Source: Undibacterium pigrum
GTDB lineage: Bacteria > Pseudomonadota > Gammaproteobacteria > Burkholderiales > Burkholderiaceae_D
DNA: 64,000 nt
Direction of reading: 5' to 3'
Assembly (NCBI RefSeq): GCF_003201815.1
Contig: NZ_QJKB01000001.1
Location: 62,001-126,000 of the forward strand
Shown: piece after piece, positions 10,978 to 19,301 of the stretch
Numbering within the stretch: position 1 is the stretch's first letter
How the letters are laid out: each line of letters begins with the position of its first letter
Notes under the pieces: model-generated
Told to the model about the DNA's origin: nothing
Database searches by the model: none
The model's input: only the letters and a program-made list of their open reading frames with translations
Program-made: the position numbers and the translations under genes

Positions 10978-11005
10978 TTGACAGAATGGCTGGATGATAT
11001 ATAAT
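10978..11005 (+). promoter_or_regulatory. Strong sigma-70 promoter for the tRNA-Gly cluster
   Basis: A consensus -35 TTGACA (10978-10983) and a consensus -10 TATAAT (11000-11005) are separated by 16 bp. The predicted start is about 10 bp before the first tRNA-Gly, as expected for a stable RNA promoter. Confidence 0.85.
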
Positions 11006-11021
11006 TCTGGTCTTTCGCGAT

Positions 11022-11097
11022 GCGGGAGTAGCTCAGTTGGTAGAGCGCAACCTTGCCAAGGTTGAGGTCGAGAGTTCGAGACTCTTCTCCCGCTCCA
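11022..11097 (+). tRNA. tRNA-Gly(GCC), copy 1
   Basis: This 76-base gene includes the encoded CCA. The acceptor stem pairs GCGGGAG with CTCCCGC, the D arm has AGCTCAGTTGGTAGAGC, the anticodon loop is TTGCCAA with anticodon GCC, and the T arm contains GTTCGAG. It is the position of E. coli glyW downstream of pgsA. Confidence 0.98.
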
Positions 11098-11148
11098 AAG
11101 TTTTTGGAATGGCAGCGAAAAGCAGTAAAGCAGCACGGTAGTAAAAAT

Positions 11149-11224
11149 GCGGGAGTAGCTCAGTTGGTAGAGCGCAACCTTGCCAAGGTTGAGGTCGAGA
11201 GTTCGAGACTCTTCTCCCGCTCCA
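11149..11224 (+). tRNA. tRNA-Gly(GCC), copy 2
   Basis: Its sequence is identical to copy 1 over all 76 bases. It is 51 bp downstream with an unrelated spacer, and no promoter or terminator lies in between, so it should come from the same primary transcript. Confidence 0.98.
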
Positions 11225-11260
11225 AAATGGCGTAGTACCTGAAGTATCAGCAGCACATCT

Positions 11261-11336
11261 GCGGGAGTAGCTCAGTTGGTAGAGCGCAACCTTGCCAAGG
11301 TTGAGGTCGAGAGTTCGAGACTCTTCTCCCGCTCCA
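11261..11336 (+). tRNA. tRNA-Gly(GCC), copy 3
   Basis: It is identical to copies 1 and 2, and the spacer from copy 2 is 36 bp. A terminator hairpin follows within 8 bp, so the three glycine tRNAs form one transcription unit. Confidence 0.98.
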
Positions 11337-11343
11337 GATTCTG

Positions 11344-11368
11344 AAGGGAAGCAAGGCTTCCCTTTTTT
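11344..11368 (+). terminator. Intrinsic terminator of the tRNA-Gly unit
   Basis: The stem GGGAAGC (11346-11352) and GCTTCCC (11356-11362) has a three-base loop, is extended by flanking A/T pairs, and runs into six T residues. Confidence 0.85.
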
Positions 11369-11385
11369 GTTCAAGTTGCACCGCA

Positions 11386-11413
11386 TTTCAGCAATCATCA
11401 AGCGTGATAAAAT
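11386..11413 (+). promoter_or_regulatory. Probable promoter for tRNA-Cys
   Basis: A TTTCAG (11386-11391) and a TAAAAT (11408-11413) are 16 bp apart, placing a start about 25 bp before tRNA-Cys. It matches the consensus moderately and follows directly after a terminator, so a promoter is needed here. Confidence 0.5.
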
Positions 11414-11445
11414 CACATTGGGCGATTAGCAGAGATAGCACCCCT

Positions 11446-11519
11446 GGCGGGGTAGCAAAGTGGTTATGCAGCGGCCTGCAAAGCCGTAGACGCCGGTTCG
11501 ATCCCGACCCCCGCCTCCA
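11446..11519 (+). tRNA. tRNA-Cys(GCA)
   Basis: This 74-base gene with encoded CCA has the acceptor stem GGCGGGG/CCCCGCC, the anticodon loop CTGCAAA with anticodon GCA, and a T loop with GGTTCGATCC. It occupies the position of E. coli cysT. Confidence 0.98.
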
Positions 11520-11524
11520 AATAC

Positions 11525-11551
11525 AAAAAGCGCTTTTAGAGCGCTTTTTTT
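11525..11551 (+). terminator. Intrinsic terminator after tRNA-Cys
   Basis: AAAAAGCGC (11525-11533) pairs with GCGC plus the T run starting at 11541, leaving a short loop and ending in TTTTTTT. A second small hairpin, CTTAGCG/CGCTAAG at 11563-11579, sits between this terminator and tRNA-Leu and has no T tract. Confidence 0.8.
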
Positions 11552-11595
11552 CCAGAACCCGACTTAGCGTTTCGCTAAGCAGGTTGTAGTAGTGG

Positions 11596-11688
11596 GCCCG
11601 AGTGGTGAAACTGGTAGACACATCGGACTTAAAATCCGCCGCTTCGTTAATAGCGGGCGTGCCGGTTCGATTCCGGCCTCGGGCACCA
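11596..11688 (+). tRNA. tRNA-Leu(TAA)
   Basis: This 93-base gene has acceptor stem GCCCGAG/CTCGGGC, anticodon loop CTTAAAA with anticodon TAA, a class II long variable arm (CGC...GCG), T loop GGTTCGATTCC, and encoded CCA at 11686-11688. It is the positional equivalent of E. coli leuZ. It is the last core gene before an AT-rich accessory patch. No clear promoter of its own was seen. Confidence 0.97.
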
Positions 11689-11856
11689 CATACTTTCCTT
11701 GATAGTAACCTCTATCGCTGCATTTCCTCGCTTTAATTCCGCAAAGCTTGTTTTGATTTAAATTTGTTGAGCGCCGCGAACGAGCAATTATTCTGGTGAC
11801 AGATATCGTTTCTTTGTGTAAGTTTTTTATTGAATAAATCAAGGCAACGTAAAAAA

Positions 11857-11886
11857 TTGTCAATTTAATTATTTGTTAAATAAAAT
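11857..11886 (+). promoter_or_regulatory. Possible promoter of the STAND gene
   Basis: A TTGTCA (11857-11862) and a TAAAAT (11881-11886) are 18 bp apart in a very AT-rich stretch 44 bp before the likely start codon. AT-rich DNA gives such matches by chance, so support is modest. Confidence 0.35.
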
Positions 11887-11929
11887 CGATATAATCTTTT
11901 TATTAACTTTTAAATTGATATGCGTTGAA

Positions 11930-14350
11930 ATGAAAACATACTTTGATACTCAAGTTGAAGAAATCACTAAGTGTGCCTCCGACATTGAGCGCCGAGTCCG
12001 AATAGTTTCATGTTTTCGGATGCTAATGCAGCAGATTACATACGGGTTACTTGAGTGGATTACATATCAAAAACCTGTGCCAGAAATGTATCCTGACCAA
12101 TCAATTGTTTATGCTTTGCGTGTGCCAGCGGACGGGACTTTAGTCGATGGCTTAGAGGCAATGCTCGTGTCATGTGAACGAATGGGATGGGCTGGAATAG
12201 CTAGAGTCTTGAACAAGAGCGTGGAGCACAGACCGGCCAGTAGGTTATGCACAAATTTTCAGAAAACTCTAAAAGGACTTCTTAGAGCAGTCGTGTTTTT
12301 AAGGAACGATGGAGCCGAAGGACATGGCCTTGTTGGAGGTTATGATCCTACAGCAGAAATTGATGCGTTGCGTTTTATTTTAGATTGTTTGGCTAGTGTA
12401 ACTCCAGTCATAGATAACGTGACTGGCAAAGCTTCTATCGATAATGGTTCTGTTAAAGTTATTCTAAATCTCATTCGAAGCAGTAATGGAAAACCTGCAC
12501 TCATACGTAAGATACAGATTCTTTCTCAAGACAGAGTTCGTGTGCACTGCCAAATTGATACAGGGGGCAATACTAGAGATGAGCTAAAGTTTGAGACATT
12601 AAATCCATTTAAATATGTATCTGGAAATCATCAACCAACCTTGTCTATTCGGGAAAATAGCTGGGAGCCATTATGTTACCTGCCAGATAGAATTACAGAT
12701 TCATTTACTGGCAGAGAAAGTCAAATTAAAGATTTATTGGACTGGATAAATGATGTGGAGTCACGAGCATGTTTAATATATGGAGATGGAGGGTTCGGAA
12801 AGACTACGCTAGCTTTAGAGTTTCTCAACAGAATGCTGGATGATGACTTGCAAGTCGAATCTCGTCCAACAATAATAGTTTTTTATACTGCAAAACGGTG
12901 GCAATGGAGTTTGGATGGTTTGCAGGCTGTTGGAGCTGGTCAACCACATCTATTAGAACTTCTCGCATTCATTTATACCTTGCTTTTTGGTGAGTACCCT
13001 TCCCCAGATTTTTACACTAGTGAGCTAACTAAAGCTACTCAGAACTTGCAGCGAAAAATCAAAGAAGAGTTAAAGTTAGATCGACAGGAAATATTAATTG
13101 TTATTGATAATGCTGAAACATTGATTGAAAATGATGCGGAACGAATAACTCTTGGTAAAGAAATAAAAGAGATTTCAAGAAGAATAGCCAGAATAATTCT
13201 AACATCTAGACGGCACGAACATATTGAAGCGTCTCCAATTGGTATTGATGTATTTGATGAGACGGAAGCAATTCATTTTTTACGCGATAGAGCAAATAAA
13301 CTTCAAATTAAACCCTTACTAAGGGCAAAAGATGAGGATATTCTAAATGCATTGAAAAAACTGGAGCGGAGACCATTGGTACTGGAGGCCTTCGCAAATT
13401 CCTTTTTAGATCCCTCAATAACAAGAATTGATCAAGCAGCTACTCGCATTGGTAATATGCTACGTGAAGATTTAGGTAATTTCCTATTTGCTGATGCTTG
13501 GTCGCGGCTAAATCAGAGCGTAAGAAGACTCCTTCTATTAATGGCTCGCGTTGCGGATGTTCACGATGGGCAATCACTAAAAATATGCTGTGATGTTTTG
13601 GGTATTACTGTTCAAGATGCGCAGACAGCACTTGAAGAAACTGGTGGTATAGCCTCTTTAATCATTTTTAAAGGAGATCTCCAATTAACTTTTTCAAAAA
13701 ATTTCCTTGACTATGCTTTTGAAAAAACTGAATTGCTTTCGGATGGAACAAGGAGCCCAAGCGAATCTGAATTAAACCGAGCTCGAACTGAATACTCAAG
13801 TTTTATCAGAGGGAGTCGCCTCTATTCAGGAGATCGAATTGCGGCTGCGTTCAGAACACCATTGGCTAAAGCAGCTCATAGAGCAAGATACGAGGGAAAG
13901 TTAGAGGAAAGTAAGCGACTATATGAGTCAGCTTCAATGGTCGATAGCACTAATGGATGGTTGTGGGATCGATATGCCTATTTTCTGTTTCATGATATTC
14001 GAGACAATGAGGCAGCGCTTCATAAGGCAAAAAAGGCAGTTGAATTTCTGCCAAATGAAGGGGAGGTATGGTTAACGCAAGGCATAATTGAGGCGAGGTT
14101 GGGAGACATTCGTGCTTGCGAACTTTCAGTGACGAAAGCTGAAAAACTTGGAGTTGCGTGGCAGCGCTGCTCAGTTCAGAGAGCATGGGCATATTTGAAA
14201 GCGAAACCGAGTCAGTTGGGGCTCGCAGATAAAGAACTGGTTAGGCTGAAAGCTTATAGTGAATTGCATGTTCACGATCTTAGAATAAAAGAAGAGTTAC
14301 GATTGTTAGAGGCTAGGAAGAGTTCTATTTCTCTGAAACTTAATCGTTAA
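11930..14350 (+). CDS. HEPN-like / STAND NTPase / TPR protein, candidate anti-phage defence
   Basis: This 806-residue protein is counted from the ATG at 11930; an in-frame TTG at 11873 is possible but has no ribosome-binding sequence, and neither does the ATG. Residues 1-160 are helical and carry LRNDGAEGHG with Arg125 and His132, fitting the R-x4-6-H motif of HEPN ribonucleases and the abortive-infection C-terminal (Abi_C) type of GHG. A linker is followed by GRESQIKDLL and a P-loop NTPase: Walker A GDGGFGKTT at 285-293, Walker B ILIVID at 388-393, a sensor-like LTSRR at 424-428, and RRPLVL near 480, as in STAND/NACHT proteins. About 640-745 looks like TPR repeats. Codon use is AT-rich, unlike its neighbours. 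In known STAND defence proteins a sensor domain triggers oligomerisation of an effector; by analogy the HEPN part would be the effector. That function is inferred. Confidence 0.75.
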   Translation: MKTYFDTQVEEITKCASDIERRVRIVSCFRMLMQQITYGLLEWITYQKPVPEMYPDQSIVYALRVPADGTLVDGLEAMLVSCERMGWAGIARVLNKSVEHRPASRLCTNFQKTLKGLLRAVVFLRNDGAEGHGLVGGYDPTAEIDALRFILDCLASVTPVIDNVTGKASIDNGSVKVILNLIRSSNGKPALIRKIQILSQDRVRVHCQIDTGGNTRDELKFETLNPFKYVSGNHQPTLSIRENSWEPLCYLPDRITDSFTGRESQIKDLLDWINDVESRACLIYGDGGFGKTTLALEFLNRMLDDDLQVESRPTIIVFYTAKRWQWSLDGLQAVGAGQPHLLELLAFIYTLLFGEYPSPDFYTSELTKATQNLQRKIKEELKLDRQEILIVIDNAETLIENDAERITLGKEIKEISRRIARIILTSRRHEHIEASPIGIDVFDETEAIHFLRDRANKLQIKPLLRAKDEDILNALKKLERRPLVLEAFANSFLDPSITRIDQAATRIGNMLREDLGNFLFADAWSRLNQSVRRLLLLMARVADVHDGQSLKICCDVLGITVQDAQTALEETGGIASLIIFKGDLQLTFSKNFLDYAFEKTELLSDGTRSPSESELNRARTEYSSFIRGSRLYSGDRIAAAFRTPLAKAAHRARYEGKLEESKRLYESASMVDSTNGWLWDRYAYFLFHDIRDNEAALHKAKKAVEFLPNEGEVWLTQGIIEARLGDIRACELSVTKAEKLGVAWQRCSVQRAWAYLKAKPSQLGLADKELVRLKAYSELHVHDLRIKEELRLLEARKSSISLKLNR

Positions 14351-14833
14351 TGTGAAACTGCAAAAAACATGAACTCCTTGTTCAATCGGCAGAGTTTCTA
14401 ATATTGGATTACAAAACTATTGTGTCTGTACTTATTTCGAATGTATTTTGCTGCGACAAATTTTACCTTGGTATCAGCGTTGCTTGATCTGAAAAATGCT
14501 TGTCATTGGTCTATTTGTCGCTTTCTTGGCAAAGGTGATAGGAAGTTAGTCTTACATTATATGGATGTGTTAATTCTGCCGTCATCGAAAGTCATGTCGC
14601 GACTTGCTTGAGTTTGCTGGCTTGCACCCTGAAACCAGCAAATAGGTAACCTCGTATTGGTGTCTATATCTCGTTTGCCTAATTCCACTCTTATCCGCAC
14701 GAGGGAGGCTAGCGGTAGGATCAGGTAAGGCTGTTCCTGCCACATCGACTTTTGCGATTTCATTGTGTTTTAGGGAATTAACATTACACTATGTGACGAG
14801 CAATTCTAAACTGATACGAAAAAGGTGATAGAA
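14351..14833 (+). other. AT-rich intergenic stretch without a convincing gene
   Basis: This 483-bp gap separates the STAND gene from the small protein gene. The frames of 60-70 codons in it have no good start, no ribosome-binding sequence and no recognisable product. The only clear structure is an inverted repeat, TTTGCTGG (14613-14620) and CCAGCAAA (14635-14642), with a 14-base loop and no T tract. It may hold decayed mobile DNA, but nothing identifiable remains. Confidence 0.5.
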
Positions 14834-15067
14834 ATGGAATCTATGCATGAAGTTCTGACTTTAAATTTTAAATCCTCGACAGACGACAAAAAAAATGCGG
14901 TAACAATTCACATGAAAAGTGGAATATCCCATTTCGGCTACGTCAGGGAAATAAGTGATGCGTCGAAAATTGTAAAAATTCGCTTAGTTAATCCAAGTGG
15001 AAAATCATTTCAAGATGCCTATCTGGATATCAGTAGTATTGAATCAATTCTGGCAACTTCTGTTTAA
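14834..15067 (+). CDS. Small protein of unknown function in the AT-rich patch
   Basis: This 77-residue product starts at the ATG at 14834, which has AAGGTG at 14822-14827 as a well-spaced ribosome-binding sequence; an in-frame GTG at 14825 would add three residues. I do not recognise the family. The pattern of short alternating hydrophobic stretches around VTIHMKSGISHFGYV and the later KIVKIRLVNPSGK suggests a small all-beta fold, vaguely like an Sm or SH3-type barrel, but this is only pattern reading. No membrane segment or signal peptide is seen. Its base composition resembles the STAND gene, so it may belong to the same acquired segment. Confidence 0.6.
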   Translation: MESMHEVLTLNFKSSTDDKKNAVTIHMKSGISHFGYVREISDASKIVKIRLVNPSGKSFQDAYLDISSIESILATSV

Positions 15068-15245
15068 TAGTTATCGTAGCGCAGGTGTATGGCTACCGGG
15101 GTCAGGAGTGTGAACGCGCAGTTCCTGGACTTTCGCATTTTCAGACGACAATCAGATTTCTCTTGTGAGCACTACTATTCAATAGTCACGTCAGCGAGAT
15201 TGGGATTTGTTTATCTGACACATGCTTTGCTGCTGTGATACATGA

Positions 15246-16349
15246 TCAATTTGCCTGTGCTTGCTGGCCCAGGCTTGGAAACCAATGCGCTCGTATCCGC
15301 ATAAACGGCGTCTCCACCAAGCGATATAGCAGCCATCCACCAAACACCCCCGCAGCAGTCACCAGAACAATAGTCAGCGGTGCGCTCGCATTCACGTGCC
15401 GTTTGGCTAACTGTTCACCAATCAGCATGAATACAGGCTTATGCACCAGATAGACAGCATACGACCACAGCGCCAGTTGCGCGGCACCTGGCAGGCGCAG
15501 GCGGTGCAGGTAGCTGTTAGGGCTGAGGGCGGCCAGGGTGAGGATGGCGAAGCTGATGGCGATGAGTGAAAAGCCCATTGAGTTGACGATCATCAGCTTG
15601 TTGTAGTCGTCGCTGTTGATGCAGTACAGGGTGCAGCCAGTGGCTAGCAGGCCTGTGATAAGCAGGGCCTGGCCGTGTCGCATGAGCCTTTCGTATAAGC
15701 TCGTATGAAAATTCTTAAGCATGGCGATGGCGACACCGGGGAGTAGCTCGTCAAAGCGGCCAAAGCTGGAGTAATAGACTTGCGCATCAAATGCTGGATG
15801 ACCGTCCATAAATGCCATGCCACGAAATAGCATACCGCCGCCTATCGCTGCGATGAGCAGGCCCCAGGCCAGCCACAGCGGGCTTTTGAGTCTGACCAGG
15901 ATGAAGCTGACTATGGGCAGTATCAGATAAAACTGTTCTTCTATGCACAGCGACCATGAATGGGTGAAGGTTTGCCCGTATTCCAGGCCTATGTTTTGGG
16001 TGAATGTAAGGAACTGCCATAGCGGTGAAGTGCTGCGCCCGGCCAGTGCCGTCGGAAAAATAAAATAGGCAGCCAGCACGACATAGTAATTGGGCAGGGT
16101 ACGTAACAGGCGTCTGGCGAAAAAATTCTTTAGCGACAGCGCTTGCCCCTTGGCTACGGCAGACATGATCTGGTTGCCTATGAGGTAGCCACTCAGTACA
16201 AAAAATAAATCGACGCCTGCCCAGCCTATGTCGCCAGCAAAACCAAAGGTTTGCTTCCTGCTGACAAAGCCACAGTAGTGCGACATTAATACCAGCAATA
16301 TGGCGAAGGCGCGCAGGGTGTCCAGGCCGTTGATTCTTTTAGCTTGCAT
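15246..16349 (-). CDS. Acyltransferase family 3 (OafA/YrhL-like) membrane protein
   Basis: The product has 367 residues with about ten hydrophobic segments. It opens with RINGLDTLRAFAILLVLMSH, typical of acyltransferase-3 proteins (His24 as the expected catalytic His), followed by GVDLFFVLSGYLI and FFARRLLRTLPNYY. These integral membrane enzymes O-acetylate or O-acylate lipopolysaccharide, capsule, peptidoglycan or small molecules. The SGNH partner domain seen in some members is absent. The neighbours do not reveal the substrate. The base composition is again like the host chromosome. Confidence 0.88.
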   Translation of the reverse strand: MQAKRINGLDTLRAFAILLVLMSHYCGFVSRKQTFGFAGDIGWAGVDLFFVLSGYLIGNQIMSAVAKGQALSLKNFFARRLLRTLPNYYVVLAAYFIFPTALAGRSTSPLWQFLTFTQNIGLEYGQTFTHSWSLCIEEQFYLILPIVSFILVRLKSPLWLAWGLLIAAIGGGMLFRGMAFMDGHPAFDAQVYYSSFGRFDELLPGVAIAMLKNFHTSLYERLMRHGQALLITGLLATGCTLYCINSDDYNKLMIVNSMGFSLIAISFAILTLAALSPNSYLHRLRLPGAAQLALWSYAVYLVHKPVFMLIGEQLAKRHVNASAPLTIVLVTAAGVFGGWLLYRLVETPFMRIRAHWFPSLGQQAQAN

Positions 16350-16399
16350 GAAATAAATTGTTTATACCTAAAGCATGGCCGCGATGCGGGGAGGGTCCT

Positions 16400-17125
16400 T
16401 TATTTTCCTGCTTTGCAGATGCGCAAATTGGTACGTGTCGCCTTGATCATGGACAAATATTTTTGATTGTATTCGTCAGTGCATCTGTCGCAATTATTGA
16501 TGATCGCATTGTCTGCCATTGCGGCTTCTTCGGCGAGGGACTGTAGTGTCGTCATGCAGCGGTCTGGCATTTGCAATTTGTATTGCACCAGGGCCAGGTC
16601 ATTACGCAACCAGCCCATTTCCAGAGGTTCAAGGATTTTGCCGCAATTGACAAAGACAGGGTCCAGCTTGGCCATGGCTGCTGAATACTCTTTTTTGTCG
16701 TACAAGGCTTTGAATTCTTTTCTTGCCTGGCTACGTTCAGGGGCAGTGCAGCCTGGTGGTTTGAAATACAGGTTGGTAATGCTGGCCAGTTCGCAATAAT
16801 TTTGTTCGCAAATGTCTATCGTTCCATCAACTTCAATATCGTTCTTTTTTTGAGTGAAGCGTAAAAGACAGTTTTGTTTCATGCCGCTTTTGCGTAGTGT
16901 TGCTTTGCCAGCGATGATCTCGCCTTTCATTAAACACGAACCTTCGCCATGAGACTCAAGACTGAAGATGAGTTTGCCTGCACTGTTAGTGGTGATATTC
17001 AGTTTGCTATAAGCCGCCTCACTGAGATATTCGCCTGGGGTAATCTGCTGTGCCTGTGAATATAAAGACAGGCTGCTCAACACGACTAGCAGGCAAAATT
17101 GTAAGGGACGATGGAAAGCGGTCAT
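16400..17125 (-). CDS. Exported protein of unknown function
   Basis: The product has 241 residues, starting at the ATG on the minus strand at 17125. That start places a clear signal peptide at the N-terminus (FCLLVVLSSLSLYSQA, then QQ). An upstream in-frame start at 17185 would put 20 polar residues ahead of it and is unlikely. The mature part has about ten Cys residues, which suggests disulfide bonds in the periplasm, and a helical C-terminal half. I recognise no family. It lies just upstream of the acyltransferase gene on the same strand with about 50 bp between them, so the two may share a transcript. Confidence 0.7.
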   Translation of the reverse strand: MTAFHRPLQFCLLVVLSSLSLYSQAQQITPGEYLSEAAYSKLNITTNSAGKLIFSLESHGEGSCLMKGEIIAGKATLRKSGMKQNCLLRFTQKKNDIEVDGTIDICEQNYCELASITNLYFKPPGCTAPERSQARKEFKALYDKKEYSAAMAKLDPVFVNCGKILEPLEMGWLRNDLALVQYKLQMPDRCMTTLQSLAEEAAMADNAIINNCDRCTDEYNQKYLSMIKATRTNLRICKAGK

Positions 17126-17414
17126 AGCGAGTTTTGAAGATGGAGGAAATGAGAAATCGGGCCTGTGCCCATTCGTAAAGTGCACAAGGCGGCGGTATCA
17201 TATCAGAACTGTTTTGCTGCAGGCCTGGAAACTGGATTGTGTGCTTTAGTCTGGCATCAGACGGTTTGTGCGCTTGTTTGTGTGGCTTGTGGCATACACA
17301 TTCATATTGCTTGTTGTATTTTTGATTATTTGTCTTTGCTGCTGGGCAAACGTATGGAAAATTGCAGGTAAACTCGCTCAACACATATCACCAGTATTAC
17401 TTCTATCCTGCGGC

Positions 17415-19301
17415 ATGCTCAAAAAACTTTTCCCCTTCATCAATAGTGCCACTTTGCGCTGGTATGCCACGCTGACTTTGTTTCTTGTGACTGTCATGGG
17501 TGTTGAGCTGTTTGGCCTGCATTTGCTGGCGACGACAGAGTCACGTCTCGGTGATGTTTATCTGCGCCGTCATGCCCCTGCTTACCAGCCTGATCCCGAT
17601 ATTGTGATTGTGGATATTGACGATGCCAGTATGTTGGGTATGCAAAAGATAGCGGGCTTGTGGGTGTGGAAGCGTGAAATTCACGGTTTTTTGCTGGAGG
17701 CGCTTGCGGGGTTTTCTCCAAGGGCAGTGGTGTTCGATATCAGTTTTCAGGAGCGTGATCTGGCAGCGCCCAAGAGCGATGCATTTTTATCGGATCAGAT
17801 CAGGGATTTTCCTCATACCTATCAGCAGGTGCTGATGCTACAAGATACTAAAAGCAATGCGACTGTAGCTTTGGCAGAGCTGGCTGACGCATTTGCCGTT
17901 CGTCAGCCAGGTAAAGCGAATGCCAGGCTCAGCATGCAACTGCCTCTGGCAATTGAGCGCAATGCCTGGCGTCTGGGGTTGGTGAACAGCATCAACGATG
18001 CAGATGGCGTGGTGCGGCGCTATCGCCTGTATTCTGATATTGATGGCTGGCGTTTGCCTTCATTGCCTGCACGGGTGGCGGCAGATCTGGGTGGCCAGCT
18101 GCCGCCTGGCACTGACTTTCAAATGTTCTGGCCAGCACTGGGACACAAGCGTTTTTCCTATGCAGATTTGTTCAAGATATTGACCGAGCAACGTCCAACT
18201 TTGACAGCAGAGCAAGCTACTGAACTGGACAAATTATTTCGCAATAAAATCATTATCATCGGCTCTTCTGCGGCTGGTTTGTTTGATCATCACCTGACAC
18301 CGCTGGAGCCTGGTTATCCTGGTGTCGATATTTTGGCGGTGGCTTTGGATAACCTCAAAAATGGCCGGAGTATACGGCGTGTAGCGCCTGGCTGGCCCAT
18401 GCTGGCCGGGGTGATGATGATCTCCTTGCTGGTGCTTGCTTTCCGGCAGCGCCTACATCCCGGCCTCACTGGCGGTTCTTTGCTGATATTGTCACTGGTG
18501 GCAGTGTATCTGGCAGACCAGATGGTAACTCATCACTGGATGTTGCCAATAGTAACTCCTCTCATCTTTGCCTGGACCTGGTTTTTGTCGGCAGCCCTTG
18601 CCGGATACCTGCGTGAGCGCCGCACTCGTGATCGCACAGTGTCACTGTTTGGCCGCTTTCTTAATCCTGATGTGGTACGCAAGATAGTTGATCATGGCGA
18701 GACGGTAGAAAGTCTCTCTGGCCAGATGCGCCTTATCACCGTGTTGTTTTCTGACATACGTGGCTTTACTACGCTGGCAGAAAGCAAGGCTCCGCAAGAT
18801 GTAGTGAATATTCTCAACCGTTATTTTGAGCGGCAGGTAGAGGTTGTCTGGAAGCACGGCGGCACACTGGATAAATATATAGGCGATTGCATCATGGCTT
18901 TTTGGGGCGCACCTATGGATGACCCCGAGCACGCCAGCCATGCTGTGGCAGCGGCCCTGGAAATGCAGGAAAACCTGCTTGCCTTCAGGCAAGAACTGCT
19001 TGCAGAAGATGCAGACCTGGTGGACTTTGACGTTGGCATCGGTGTACACACCGGAACGGCTGTGGTAGGCTTTATTGGTGCCAAACGCAAGCTTGATTAC
19101 ACCGCTATTGGCGATAACGTCAATCTCGCCAGTCGGGTTGAGGGCTTGACCAAAGGCATTGCCAGGGCCCTGGTGACCAAAGAAACCATGCTGGCCTGTG
19201 GCGACAATGCTGATTTCACTTTCAGTTTGCGCGGCTTGTTTGCCGTCAAGGGCCGGGCTGCTGAAGTCGAATTGTATGAACCTCTGAGGAAGAACGAATG
19301 A
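17415..19301 (+). CDS. CHASE2-domain class III adenylate cyclase
   Basis: The ATG at 17415 gives 628 residues: one membrane segment near residues 18-40, a large periplasmic CHASE2 sensor domain (about 45-320, with DPDIVIVDIDDAS), three membrane segments (about 335-405), then a class III nucleotide cyclase domain. Metal-binding Asp447 is in FSDIRGF and Asp491 in GDCIMAFWGAP. A Lys two residues before the YIGD segment and the Asp in KLDYTAIGD match adenine-specific cyclases, so cAMP is the likely product. The signal sensed by CHASE2 is unknown. An in-frame start at 17268 would add 49 hydrophobic residues. The stop overlaps the next gene as ATGA. Confidence 0.9.
   Translation: MLKKLFPFINSATLRWYATLTLFLVTVMGVELFGLHLLATTESRLGDVYLRRHAPAYQPDPDIVIVDIDDASMLGMQKIAGLWVWKREIHGFLLEALAGFSPRAVVFDISFQERDLAAPKSDAFLSDQIRDFPHTYQQVLMLQDTKSNATVALAELADAFAVRQPGKANARLSMQLPLAIERNAWRLGLVNSINDADGVVRRYRLYSDIDGWRLPSLPARVAADLGGQLPPGTDFQMFWPALGHKRFSYADLFKILTEQRPTLTAEQATELDKLFRNKIIIIGSSAAGLFDHHLTPLEPGYPGVDILAVALDNLKNGRSIRRVAPGWPMLAGVMMISLLVLAFRQRLHPGLTGGSLLILSLVAVYLADQMVTHHWMLPIVTPLIFAWTWFLSAALAGYLRERRTRDRTVSLFGRFLNPDVVRKIVDHGETVESLSGQMRLITVLFSDIRGFTTLAESKAPQDVVNILNRYFERQVEVVWKHGGTLDKYIGDCIMAFWGAPMDDPEHASHAVAAALEMQENLLAFRQELLAEDADLVDFDVGIGVHTGTAVVGFIGAKRKLDYTAIGDNVNLASRVEGLTKGIARALVTKETMLACGDNADFTFSLRGLFAVKGRAAEVELYEPLRKNE

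Noticed and set aside
14557-14763. Reverse-strand open frame of 68 codons in the AT-rich gap
   Set aside because: It has no good start, ribosome-binding sequence or recognisable product.
11680-15245. Attachment-site repeat of the tRNA-Leu 3' end at the far side of the AT-rich segment
   Set aside because: No copy of GGTTCGATTCCGGCC or of the CTCGGGCACCA end was seen up to 15.25 kb, and no integrase gene is present.
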